Of a DNA stretch of 24,824 nucleotides, positions 15,568 to 23,899 are shown in pieces. This DNA is from a virus, in the IMG/VR virus record IMGVR_UViG_3300048433_000056, positions 1 to 24,824 of that record; one strand, 5' to 3'. The number at the start of each line of letters is the position of its first letter. Within the stretch, counting starts at the first letter, position 1. Under the pieces are notes generated by a model. The model had not been told where the DNA came from. It saw only the letters and a list, made by a program, of their open reading frames with translations, and did not search any database. A program made the position numbers and the translations under genes.

Positions 15568-17393
15568 TACGTAGTGACTCCAGTGTCAACATCTACGATA
15601 CGACTAAACGATTGACTCTTATCATGTTCAATAATATCTTCTCTGAATGGAGTAATTGCACTTTCATTAGCTGCGACTGCACTTACTTTAATAAATGATT
15701 CTGAACCAACAAAATTATCTATTTGTAATCCTACTATACTAATAGTGTCCTTAGTAAATGAACCAACGTTATCTACTATAACAATACGGTCATTCTGATT
15801 AAATACTTCTAGTTTATTAGTGTTTAGTTTGTTTCTAATGATACATGTCTTATTTTTATATTGAAACGCATTTGAAGTAATGATATAATTTACATCATCG
15901 GTTTCAGAAATATTAGCAGCATATCTTAATGTATGGTCTTGAATCTTAGTTAATGTAGGTGAGAACCTTCTCTGCATTCTAACTGTTGCACGAGATGATA
16001 AGATTGAGGGACTTACGTCATCTATCAAAGTTAATAGATTTGAACGTCTAAATGATTGTCCAAATTTACCTGTGTTATCAGTAAAGTAATCACTAATCGT
16101 TGTGTTGACATTATCTTGAATTGTATTTCTAGAAAGTGTAGTCAAGCTAGGATTAAATTGGAAGAATACTTCTGTCTCAATAAAAGTTTTTACTGGGTCA
16201 ATAAACTCTAAACTAAAGGACGCTACTGATAATTGATTCGAAAGGTCTATAATAGATTGTTTTGTTACGTCTTCTGTTACTGAATCTACATCTGCATTAA
16301 ATAATACTGACATAAAGATTGTCCCAAACTTAGGGTCAAGTGCATCTTCACCACCAAATGATTTTATATCTTTGATTAATGTGGAAAAGTTTCTTAATAC
16401 TAGGGTAGAGTAATCAACCGCAGTTACCATTCGGTTCTGAGTTGCATACTGAAAAGGTGCAGTCTTACGAATGGATTCAATACTTTCTTTCTCACCACCA
16501 CCAACTGCATTTGCAACAGTACTAACAACCACAGAGTAGTTACCACCCGCAACTGATATTGTTGATTGTGGTTCGAATACTTTAGCGGTATCTGATTCAG
16601 CACCACTTGAGGCAAGATATGTCACAACAACTTTATTACCCGCATCTGGGGCTCTACCTAAAGTAGTTCCATTACCAAAAGTTAGTTCAAAGAATCCATT
16701 AGGTGATTCTTTTAGAATAAACAATGTTGATGCAATGTTAATTGTTGTTGCTTTTAGTAAGTTTGTATATGTTGCGAATGCAGAAGCGCCAGGCGTTTCA
16801 TAGACACGAACCACCGCAGTATCAATATCCATATTTGCATCTGGAATAATATAAACTGCATTTTCTTCTTTTCTTGTTATAAGGAAAGTTTTTACTCTTT
16901 CTGTTCCTTCGAATACTTTAATGTTTTCATTACCAGACGCATCTTTAAATATATACAGACCTTCACCATTATCACTTGCAGTTAAATCTTCTAGAGTTTG
17001 AAACACATATTCTGTAGTATCAACGGTTGAATTGAATTTAAAACCACTAGGTATTTGAATGGTTGCAGTACGACCAGAAACACCACTTAAATTTACAGAC
17101 ATCTTAATAATTGCTTGAGAAGATGTTTTAGAATCTGGAATATATCCTATACCTTCTGAAAGAGATACCAATGAACTACGTAATTGTGCAGTACCAAGAA
17201 AAGATTCGTTCAATGCAAAGTTAGCAGTTAAACCATTGTAGTGTGTGTTGTATGCAAGAACATCTAGGATGTTTGACAATCCAGACGCTTCAAAATTAAA
17301 GTCTGAAAACTCATTTTTTTCTGCGAGAAAAGTTTTTAGATTGTTTTTGATTGCATCAAAATCTAACGATGTCGATTTTATTGTTGTTGCCAT
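15567..17393 (-). CDS. gp6: Baseplate wedge subunit gp6, 608 aa
   Basis: gp6 belongs to the baseplate J family and forms the continuous inner ring that links the wedges of the contractile baseplate. The N-terminus shows the family signature: LDFDAIKNNLKTFL, then SNILDVLAYNTHYNGLTANF and a LNESFLGTAQLRSSLVSLSE stretch within the first 80 residues. An AVGGGEKESIESIRKTAPF motif near residues 295-315 and a following ATQNRMVTAVDY match the baseplate J hallmark. The length is close to the 660 of T4 gp6. It starts 1 base after the gp25 stop, and gp25-gp6 adjacency is conserved in T4-like and many other contractile systems, where gp25 caps the gp6-gp7 core bundle. The start is the first ATG after that stop, with AAGG upstream. 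Confidence 0.93.
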   Translation of the reverse strand: MATTIKSTSLDFDAIKNNLKTFLAEKNEFSDFNFEASGLSNILDVLAYNTHYNGLTANFALNESFLGTAQLRSSLVSLSEGIGYIPDSKTSSQAIIKMSVNLSGVSGRTATIQIPSGFKFNSTVDTTEYVFQTLEDLTASDNGEGLYIFKDASGNENIKVFEGTERVKTFLITRKEENAVYIIPDANMDIDTAVVRVYETPGASAFATYTNLLKATTINIASTLFILKESPNGFFELTFGNGTTLGRAPDAGNKVVVTYLASSGAESDTAKVFEPQSTISVAGGNYSVVVSTVANAVGGGEKESIESIRKTAPFQYATQNRMVTAVDYSTLVLRNFSTLIKDIKSFGGEDALDPKFGTIFMSVLFNADVDSVTEDVTKQSIIDLSNQLSVASFSLEFIDPVKTFIETEVFFQFNPSLTTLSRNTIQDNVNTTISDYFTDNTGKFGQSFRRSNLLTLIDDVSPSILSSRATVRMQRRFSPTLTKIQDHTLRYAANISETDDVNYIITSNAFQYKNKTCIIRNKLNTNKLEVFNQNDRIVIVDNVGSFTKDTISIVGLQIDNFVGSESFIKVSAVAANESAITPFREDIIEHDKSQSFSRIVDVDTGVTT

Positions 17394-17394
17394 G

Positions 17395-17844
17395 TTATCT
17401 TAACCTTGCTAATGTTGTGGTGAATTCTACTTCTTCGGTTGTATTCACTACCTTAAATTTAATAGTTACGTCCAGACTGTGTCTATCAGGTTGCATTTTT
17501 ACAATCACATTAAGGACTTCTGCTCTGGGTTCATATACTTCTATGTTCTGTATTATACCTCTACGTAGAATAGAAGACTTTCCTTTGTCCGCTAATTCGA
17601 ACAATTGTCCCCTTACATCTCCACCAAAATCAGGACGAAACGGTTTCTCTAGTCTATTTGTCATAACTAGTGTTTTGATTGACTGTTTCACTGCGGCACC
17701 ATCCAGTTTTTTGAAGATTTCTCCACTGGTAGGTTTCACCTTAAATGAAAGGTCAACGTCAGAATACTGTCTCTCTCTACTAGTTGTTACTGTAGCAGAT
17801 TGGAGATTAGTATCTTCCTGTGCGAATGCTCTACGTATTGCCAT
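17395..17844 (-). CDS. gp25: Baseplate wedge subunit gp25 (GPW/gp25 family), 149 aa
   Basis: gp25 joins the gp6-gp7 core of each wedge and is thought to help nucleate sheath assembly. The family's invariant Glu-Pro-Arg appears in YEPRAEV near residue 103. The upstream segment FRPDFGGDVRGQLFE (near residue 70) matches T4's FDPEFGCDLSDQLFE, and the order relative to gp6 is conserved. The length is slightly above T4's 132, the extra part being at the N-terminus. The start is constrained: the next in-frame ATG is within the conserved core. Only 5 bases separate this ATG from a perfect late promoter box, so the mRNA may be leaderless when initiated there; otherwise translation depends on read-through from upstream. 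Confidence 0.93.
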   Translation of the reverse strand: MAIRRAFAQEDTNLQSATVTTSRERQYSDVDLSFKVKPTSGEIFKKLDGAAVKQSIKTLVMTNRLEKPFRPDFGGDVRGQLFELADKGKSSILRRGIIQNIEVYEPRAEVLNVIVKMQPDRHSLDVTIKFKVVNTTEEVEFTTTLARLR

Positions 17845-17849
17845 ACTTC

Positions 17850-17857
17850 TATTTATA
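17850..17857 (-). promoter_or_regulatory. T4-type late promoter box TATAAATA immediately before gp25
   Basis: A perfect TATAAATA on the coding strand lies in the 20-base gap between the 197-residue gene and gp25. Using the usual placement of this box (about -13 to -6), the +1 base falls on or next to the A of the gp25 ATG. The intergenic position favours a real promoter; the geometry is unusual. Confidence 0.6.
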
Positions 17858-17864
17858 ACCTTTT

Positions 17865-18458
17865 TTAGTCTTTCTCTTTAATTTCTACTAATTCATTTTT
17901 ACTCATTAACTCATTATTAAAATGAGTACTAACATCCTTAGTAAAAGTTATATCAAAACTACTTGGAACAGTCGGAAACTCTAGACCAATCTGACCAGTA
18001 AGTGTTTTATCTGGATTGTATGTGTCATAATCTAAGTAGATGTTCTTAAAATTAATATAATCTTTCCAATACTCTGCAACATCAAATGTTTTCTCTAGGT
18101 CAACATTTCCTTCTCTATCGATTACTTGATAATACACCAATCTACCGTCAGATTTCTTCTGCATGGTTTCATCACCCGCATCAATAGATTTCAGGTCATA
18201 CAAACCTTCTGATACTACTAGTCTTACTTTGTTAAAGTTTTCTGTATTACCGTTAATAATACTCATTGCTTCTGCTTGAAGATATAGATTTCTTGCAGTT
18301 TGTTTCCTTACAGATGCACTTTCAACATGATTGAACGGTGTTCTATCTCCATATGCACCCAAGAACTTGGCAACGGTCACACCTTTTGCTAGTCTAGTTG
18401 CAGAATTAATACTACTTTGAAATTCTGGATTATATACTGGGTCTACTAATATTATCAT
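17865..18458 (-). CDS. Unrecognised baseplate-cluster protein, 197 aa
   Basis: The ATG overlaps the stop of the needle gene as ATGA, with AAAGG upstream, so expression is coupled to the gp5-derived module. I do not recognise a family. The sequence starts with a hydrophobic MIILVDPVY, has a helix-prone stretch near residues 45-75 (ASVRKQTARNLYLQAEAM), and then alternating charged and aromatic segments with VAEYWKDYINFKNIYLDYD near 125-145. There is no signal peptide, no PAAR-type spike tip motif and no visible enzymatic residues. It is soluble and globular in appearance. The place between the needle and gp25 suggests a virion or assembly role around hub and wedge, but nothing in the sequence decides this. 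Confidence 0.8.
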   Translation of the reverse strand: MIILVDPVYNPEFQSSINSATRLAKGVTVAKFLGAYGDRTPFNHVESASVRKQTARNLYLQAEAMSIINGNTENFNKVRLVVSEGLYDLKSIDAGDETMQKKSDGRLVYYQVIDREGNVDLEKTFDVAEYWKDYINFKNIYLDYDTYNPDKTLTGQIGLEFPTVPSSFDITFTKDVSTHFNNELMSKNELVEIKEKD

Positions 18459-19903
18459 GGTGTGAACCTTTTACCTCTATTCTCTAATGCATTACCAATC
18501 GGTTCAAATCCAAATCTAGATGATGGAGATTTCTTTGCAGTTCTTCCAATTGAAGGTGGAGTTGTAGCTTTGTAGTCTGGGTTTAGTCTTTCTTCTGAAA
18601 CAAGAATACCACCTACAGTATCACGAGAAGACTTGTTTCTAAATGCAGAACGAATCTCTTGGGTAGTTGGTATCTTATCAAATACATTCTCGTAATCATC
18701 GGTCAATAAGATTTTATTCTTTAACGAATCATCTGCATCGACCACAACATTCTTGATTGCATATGAACCAGAGGTTGCGTGTCCTACTACTACTAATGGA
18801 GTCAGTGGGTCTTCCCCTGTAATAACCGCCTGTACCTTGGTTGCTGCTGTATGAGTATCACCAACCGCACTTCCAGAAGTTGCTGCTTCCGCATATGACT
18901 GTCCATGTGTTAGGTCAGATACTTCGGCAAATCCTGCTACATTCGCATTGTATGAACGAATCGCTTCGTCTGCAATACCCTTGAATGTACCGTGGAAGAT
19001 TGCACCAGAAGATTCTGCCATTGCACCTTCATTACCTTGGAACACATTACCAGTAAAGTCAACCTTCTTACCACCGATTGCACCCTTCTGTCCCAATACT
19101 GATACGAACTTCGCACCCGTGATATTGGTGTTCTTAGATGATACTGCATAGGATTCTTTACCAGATACAAATATCTTTCCTTCAGATGCTTGGTCAATAT
19201 TACCTTCAACAAGATGTTTATGATTACCCTTGACAAACTGATTATTATCTGATAACATCATATGAGTGTTTGTTCCAACGGTCTTTAGGTTTCTTGTACC
19301 TTTTGTTGTTAGATTAGTATTACCTGTGACTGTTGTTTTTAAATTATGTTCGATAGACTCTACTAAATTACCCGCAACATTGACATTATAATTACCACCA
19401 ACATCTATGTTGTAATCACCTGTTACTTTAAGATTAAGATTACCATTGTAGACTAAGTTACCATGTCCTTCAACAATAACAGTTTGGTCACCACCAGTGA
19501 CTTCTACTTTATTGTTTACCGCAGAAATAAGAACAGAACCATCTGCTCTCATCTCTACACCCGCACCTTTACGGTGTTTAATTAATACTCGTTCACCGCC
19601 TGGCGTGTCATCATATTCTACAACATGACCAGATAAAGATTCTGATACTTGGTTAAAAGGATATTCGGAAGGACGTTGTGATTGTACCCCTAGAGATACA
19701 CCAACGTCTCCACCCCCAAGGTAAAGGTCATTAATCTTTATACCACGGGCAGCTTTATTGATACCTGTTCCGAAGTTATAATCTCTTTTAGGATATTCAC
19801 CAGTAGGGTCTTGCATTCCATCAATAGAAACACCAAGAGTCTGTTCTGTACCCTCACCTAGTTTATTAACTCGTTCTCTGTAATTATCTTTTTTAGTTGT
19901 CAT
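18455..19903 (-). CDS. Tail spike needle protein, equivalent of the gp5 C-terminal beta-helix, 482 aa
   Basis: Residues 85-115 contain SGHVVEYDDTPGGERVLIKH, which aligns with the segment of T4 gp5 just ahead of its needle (SGHIQEFDDTPGQERYRLVH). From about residue 130 to 215 the chain shows the octapeptide period of the gp5 triple-stranded beta-helix, with Val/Leu-x-Gly-Asn/Asp recurring every eight residues (VEGHG, VTGDY, VGGNY, VAGNL, VTGNT). In T4 this needle is the C-terminal part of gp5 and punctures the outer membrane. Here it is a separate gene starting with an ATGA overlap after the amidase gene. A long C-terminal extension (residues about 270-482) has no T4 counterpart that I recognise. 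The extension includes a GAIGGKKVDFTGNV region that still looks beta-rich. Confidence 0.88.
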   Translation of the reverse strand: MTTKKDNYRERVNKLGEGTEQTLGVSIDGMQDPTGEYPKRDYNFGTGINKAARGIKINDLYLGGGDVGVSLGVQSQRPSEYPFNQVSESLSGHVVEYDDTPGGERVLIKHRKGAGVEMRADGSVLISAVNNKVEVTGGDQTVIVEGHGNLVYNGNLNLKVTGDYNIDVGGNYNVNVAGNLVESIEHNLKTTVTGNTNLTTKGTRNLKTVGTNTHMMLSDNNQFVKGNHKHLVEGNIDQASEGKIFVSGKESYAVSSKNTNITGAKFVSVLGQKGAIGGKKVDFTGNVFQGNEGAMAESSGAIFHGTFKGIADEAIRSYNANVAGFAEVSDLTHGQSYAEAATSGSAVGDTHTAATKVQAVITGEDPLTPLVVVGHATSGSYAIKNVVVDADDSLKNKILLTDDYENVFDKIPTTQEIRSAFRNKSSRDTVGGILVSEERLNPDYKATTPPSIGRTAKKSPSSRFGFEPIGNALENRGKRFTP

Positions 19904-21687
19904 TGTACGTTAATCTCGGATGGACTTAATGGTGAACTGCTAGATGGGTCAGTGGTTATATTAGTTTTTCTAAATACTGATTCAATATAATCGGTCACAT
20001 CAAAGTATGGGTCTTCTTCTTGTACATCAATATCATTATGTCCAAATACTTGTCCACCAGAATATTTACGATAGAATGACCTAATAAATTTTTCTAGTGT
20101 CGTATATTGTTCACGAGTGAATGATTGTGAAGACCTATAAGTTTCAGGGTTATCATCTCCCGCAGATACATTTATACCACCAACCATTACAATACCAATT
20201 GAATATACATCATGTCCATTTACTACTGCGTGTTCTCCAACCTTATTAACAGGTCTACCACGTTGAAGTCTACCATCTCTTCTAATTACATAATGATAAC
20301 CAATACCATCGTGTCCTAATTCGTTATGAATGTTATTTATCTCTATTGCACCAATGTCTTTATTGGTAAATGTTTCGGTTGCGTGGACGATTACTTCTGT
20401 AACTTGTCTTTCTACACGAGCGAAATCTGCATCTAATTCCTCTACAGATGCAACGTATGTAAACACATCATCTTTAGATGTACGACCAGACCACTTAGAT
20501 TCATTTTGACCAATAGAAAAGTCTTCATCAAACATACTCTGGTCAATAACAACTGTACCACCAATAGTTGTATCAAGTTGTTCTAAACTATTATCAATTG
20601 TTTGTAATTCTGCAATAGCTACATCTATTTTTTCTTGAGGAACACCTTGTTTTTTTGCTTCGTTTGCAACTTTATCTGACAATGTATTAGGTGTAGTCGC
20701 TTCTACTTTATCAATAATACTTTTCATTTCAGGAGACACGTTATTAGATTTTGATGTCAGTGTTTTAACTGCTTTAGTTTTTTCTGTTGGGTCTCCCGTT
20801 GAAAACTGTCTTAATATTTCTCTTCTCTCTGCTTCAGTTGAACTAATACCGCCAGGCACAATATTAGCGAGGAAAGAAGATGCTTGTCCTGTCAATCCCT
20901 CTGCAAGATTCTGTAAAACTCCACTGACACCTTTGTCTATCGATGATGCAAAGTCATCTGCAAACTTGGTTGCATCATTTACAAATCCTGTAGCAGCGGT
21001 TGTAATATCGTTCAATCCACTTGAAACTAAATCACCAACACTACCGAAATTACTTAATGTATTCTTTGGTGACGGGAGTGACGCACTAAGACCACCAATA
21101 CTAGTTGCATCTGATACTGCATCCTTCACACCATCTCCAAGACTACTCAGACTTGCAACAGGGGTAATCTCACCTACGACTGCATCAAGACTAGGAATTT
21201 CTAAAGAAGGAAGAGCAGCGGTAATACTTGTTAGTTCATCAGCGGAAGCAATACTGGCAGTAAATGTAGATATATCAGTCATCGATTCACCAGAGATAGT
21301 TGTTACTTTATCTACTGCGGATTGAAGGTCTTTGGGTGATGCACCACCAACTGCTTCCATTGCAGATGCAGTAGGGTCTGCTTCTGATAAACCTAAAAGG
21401 TTTGGTATGGATGATTGTGCAGTTGCAGTACCTCCTAAACTAGGAATCTTATCTGTAAGTTTTCCTATACCATCTTTTAATACTTCGTTTCCGTCAAGAG
21501 CAGACGAACCTAAAGACTGAACTCCACCTAAGACTTCTCCATCAACCTTACCAATTTTACTTGTGGTCTTTGCAAATGTATCTTCGATAGTGTTTACAGC
21601 ACTAGAGGCATAATTAGCATTCCCTTCAACCTGTTTATTGATTTCAGAGTTTATTGTACTGTTGAGTGAAGATTTGTTTAATGCCAT
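19900..21687 (-). CDS. Virion-associated protein with C-terminal N-acetylmuramoyl-L-alanine amidase (PGRP/Amidase_2-like) domain, 595 aa
   Basis: Residues about 420-575 read as an Amidase_2/PGRP-type fold: VIVHATET near 432 (first zinc His), GYHYVIRRDGRLQRGRP near 465, GEHAV...YSIGIVMVGG near 484-500, and GHNDI...EEDPYFDV near 547-560 supplying the second His and a candidate Asp ligand. This family cleaves the bond between muramic acid and L-alanine of peptidoglycan. The first 400 residues are Ser/Ala/Thr/Asp-rich and repetitive, with many short helices expected and no clear domain. The gene lies between the gp5-like hub protein and the needle gene, exactly where T4 gp5 carries its lysozyme domain, so it probably supplies the cell-wall-degrading step of infection from within the tail. 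The TAATG overlap with the upstream gene supports a joint complex. Confidence 0.85.
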   Translation of the reverse strand: MALNKSSLNSTINSEINKQVEGNANYASSAVNTIEDTFAKTTSKIGKVDGEVLGGVQSLGSSALDGNEVLKDGIGKLTDKIPSLGGTATAQSSIPNLLGLSEADPTASAMEAVGGASPKDLQSAVDKVTTISGESMTDISTFTASIASADELTSITAALPSLEIPSLDAVVGEITPVASLSSLGDGVKDAVSDATSIGGLSASLPSPKNTLSNFGSVGDLVSSGLNDITTAATGFVNDATKFADDFASSIDKGVSGVLQNLAEGLTGQASSFLANIVPGGISSTEAERREILRQFSTGDPTEKTKAVKTLTSKSNNVSPEMKSIIDKVEATTPNTLSDKVANEAKKQGVPQEKIDVAIAELQTIDNSLEQLDTTIGGTVVIDQSMFDEDFSIGQNESKWSGRTSKDDVFTYVASVEELDADFARVERQVTEVIVHATETFTNKDIGAIEINNIHNELGHDGIGYHYVIRRDGRLQRGRPVNKVGEHAVVNGHDVYSIGIVMVGGINVSAGDDNPETYRSSQSFTREQYTTLEKFIRSFYRKYSGGQVFGHNDIDVQEEDPYFDVTDYIESVFRKTNITTDPSSSSPLSPSEINVQ

Positions 21688-22547
21688 TATGCTATCCTAT
21701 CCATCATTCTTCGTGCGGCAAGTTCTGACTGTTTTGTAAGAGACTCATCTTGAATATAATACTTACACACTACCCTACACACTCCATCAGAACCTTCTAA
21801 CTTATCTGATTGTAGTAGTTTTATATTTGCGTTTGTTTGTGACCCATTTAATTCGTATGCAATGAAGGCAAGTTGAACCATAAATTGATTGTAGTCATTA
21901 GAAAAGTTTTGTAAATCATTATACCTTTTTCTAGAATACCTTCCAAGACCACTTGATTGAACATTAACACCAGTTCTTAAACCAGAAGCCATCTCAAGAC
22001 CAGAAACTAAACCTATAGATTGTTTAACAGTATATCCAAGATTTAAAAAGAACTTGACCGCAGTTTTTTCTCGTGACAATCTTACCAGATTATTAATATT
22101 ACCACTATTGTCATTTTGTATATCAACATCTTTTGGTTTTACTGCGGCAATAACACTTTGCCACAGACCTTCTGGTTTGTTATCTTCTCCAATATCTTCA
22201 CCCACTTGACCTAGTTGAGTTCTTGTAGGTAATTCAATATGCGGTAGACTACCTAATACAATAGGTGTTTGTGAATTTACACCATCCATAAACATACCGA
22301 AGACCAATGCATTAGGTTGAACCTGTGGCATTCTTCCAATACCAGATATTCCACCTTCTGTTGTAGGTACAACGCATTGCGCCCATGGTAGGTCATGTTG
22401 AGGTATTAGTTTAGTAGACGAGGTATGTAATCCATGTACACGAATTTTTACTCGTCCTTCAAAACCATATGGTGGTGAAGAATCCACAACAGTTGCAATA
22501 AACCATCGTGTGTTATCACCATAATACTCTGAAAGAATTGGTTTCAT
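21687..22547 (-). CDS. gp5: Baseplate hub protein with gp5-like OB domain and lysozyme-like domain, 286 aa
   Basis: Residues 12-105 match the OB-fold of T4 gp5: RWFIATVVD, GRVKIRVHGLH, LPWAQCVVPTTEGGISGIG, and FGMFMDG...PIVLGSL all have T4 equivalents in order (NWFVGVVED, GRVRVRVVGLH, LPWMSVIQPITSAAMSGIG, YGHFLDK...GIVLGTY). This domain trimerises under the gp27 ring. Residues about 155-286 are helical and follow the layout I recall for 'phage tail lysozyme' domains: FFLNLGYTVKQSIGLVSGLE, GLGRYSRKRYNDLQNF, QLAFIAYELN and a terminal Arg-rich helix. The position of the family's catalytic Glu appears to be Ala. The beta-helix of T4 gp5 is missing here and is encoded two genes downstream. The start is coupled to the hub gene by TAATG, with GGAG upstream. 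Confidence 0.85.
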   Translation of the reverse strand: MKPILSEYYGDNTRWFIATVVDSSPPYGFEGRVKIRVHGLHTSSTKLIPQHDLPWAQCVVPTTEGGISGIGRMPQVQPNALVFGMFMDGVNSQTPIVLGSLPHIELPTRTQLGQVGEDIGEDNKPEGLWQSVIAAVKPKDVDIQNDNSGNINNLVRLSREKTAVKFFLNLGYTVKQSIGLVSGLEMASGLRTGVNVQSSGLGRYSRKRYNDLQNFSNDYNQFMVQLAFIAYELNGSQTNANIKLLQSDKLEGSDGVCRVVCKYYIQDESLTKQSELAARRMMDRIA

Positions 22548-23899
22548 TATGAAAGTTTCTCCAGTTTACATACGTTCATAGACACCGTGTGTTGTGTTCC
22601 AGAGAAAGTATGTCTAGTATCGTATATAATACAATTACCAGATTTAGTTTTATCTATTAAGTCATCTTCACCGACATTTCTATCTTGTTCTGTATTATCA
22701 TTTACAATTTTTAAATTTACTATGTCACCAACACTTGCTTTCGAAACAATAAATCCCGCACCTTCAATAACTACATTCATCATGTTTTTATATAGAGTAT
22801 TGTGTAATGCTTTACTTTCAAGTTTCTTTTCAAACTTAGTCGCATCAAACTCATCATGGTAACTTTTAAATCTACCATATGTACCACTAGATGTTATTGT
22901 ATGAAACCTCTGTGATTCAAAAGTATCTACAAGAGATTCGTCCATCTTAAACTCAGTATCAAATACATTCTGATACTCTCCAATTATACCATGATTATTT
23001 AATTTATTCAAGGTATTTCTTATTGAAAAGTGTTGACTAAATATTTGTCCTGTGTTAAGATTAGTATTTGACATCTGTGATGAAACTGCACCTTCTTGAA
23101 TAAGTTTCAATGTGTTTCCCATCTTAGATGTTTTTAATGCTTTAATAGTAAATGTTTTTTCTACTTCCGATTGGGTATCTGCACTAGAAACATTTGCTGG
23201 GTTATATGTGTAAGGTAATTTTGAGTTAAACGCTTTTTGTGATAACATGGCATCTAAATTACCTAGACGAAGATTGTCATCATGCATAGATGCATAAGCA
23301 AAGAAAGGTGACCCTGTAACTGTGGTCGCTCTTTGTATCAACCATTTAATTGTTTGTATAGGACTCAGGTTAGGAATAATACCTTTCATATTAGATTGAA
23401 CAGGTAGAGATTCTTTACCGTCACCTCTAAACAAATAAGAAACGTCCACATCCATATTCATTTGAGTTGCAAGAAGTTTAATAATAATCTTGTCAATACG
23501 TCCGTTAAACGATTTACTAATTCTTGTTAGACTACTCAGATATGCATGTTCGTCTAGTAATGTAATAACATACATACTAGATTTTCCGTTATCATTTCCC
23601 TTGACCGAACGCTCGATTCCAGTCATCATAAAGGTACGTTCGAATACGGTATCTAAAGTTTCATCCGCAGAAGAAAGTTTTATACGAAATCGTTCTGTTC
23701 CTTGAAAATTCATTGAATCAAACAATGCTTTGTCATCAAGAATAACAACAGTTCCCGTCAAATAAGGTTTATCTAAACTTTCAAATATATTTAATTCCGC
23801 AACAGATGTACGAACATCAAAAGAATTTGATGCAAATCCACCGAAACGGTCTGCCGAGATTGATGCCTCAGTTATTTTGAACTGTTGAGATGTGGACAT
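22547..23899 (-). CDS. Baseplate hub protein, gp27-like, 450 aa
   Basis: The protein begins with FKITEASISADRF, carries an LDKPYLTGTVVILDD motif near residue 45, and ends with VEGAGFIVSKASVGDIVNLKI and IIYDTRHTFSGTQHTVSMNV...KLE. The C-terminal order resembles T4 gp27 (LTPGVKIIF, then [23 protein letters not shown]...KLE), and the length is near its 391 residues. gp27 is the trimeric, pseudo-sixfold hub ring that connects tail tube and gp5. Here the gene directly precedes the gp5-like OB gene with a 1-base overlap, the arrangement common in simpler contractile tails, whereas T4 itself separates genes 27 and 5. Identification rests on C-terminal similarity plus synteny, so it is likely rather than certain. 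Confidence 0.75.
   Translation of the reverse strand: MSTSQQFKITEASISADRFGGFASNSFDVRTSVAELNIFESLDKPYLTGTVVILDDKALFDSMNFQGTERFRIKLSSADETLDTVFERTFMMTGIERSVKGNDNGKSSMYVITLLDEHAYLSSLTRISKSFNGRIDKIIIKLLATQMNMDVDVSYLFRGDGKESLPVQSNMKGIIPNLSPIQTIKWLIQRATTVTGSPFFAYASMHDDNLRLGNLDAMLSQKAFNSKLPYTYNPANVSSADTQSEVEKTFTIKALKTSKMGNTLKLIQEGAVSSQMSNTNLNTGQIFSQHFSIRNTLNKLNNHGIIGEYQNVFDTEFKMDESLVDTFESQRFHTITSSGTYGRFKSYHDEFDATKFEKKLESKALHNTLYKNMMNVVIEGAGFIVSKASVGDIVNLKIVNDNTEQDRNVGEDDLIDKTKSGNCIIYDTRHTFSGTQHTVSMNVCKLEKLS

Noticed and set aside
17351-17881. Plus-strand open frame of 176 codons across gp25 and the start of gp6
   Set aside because: It lies opposite two well-identified baseplate genes, has no family resemblance and would be the only plus-strand gene.
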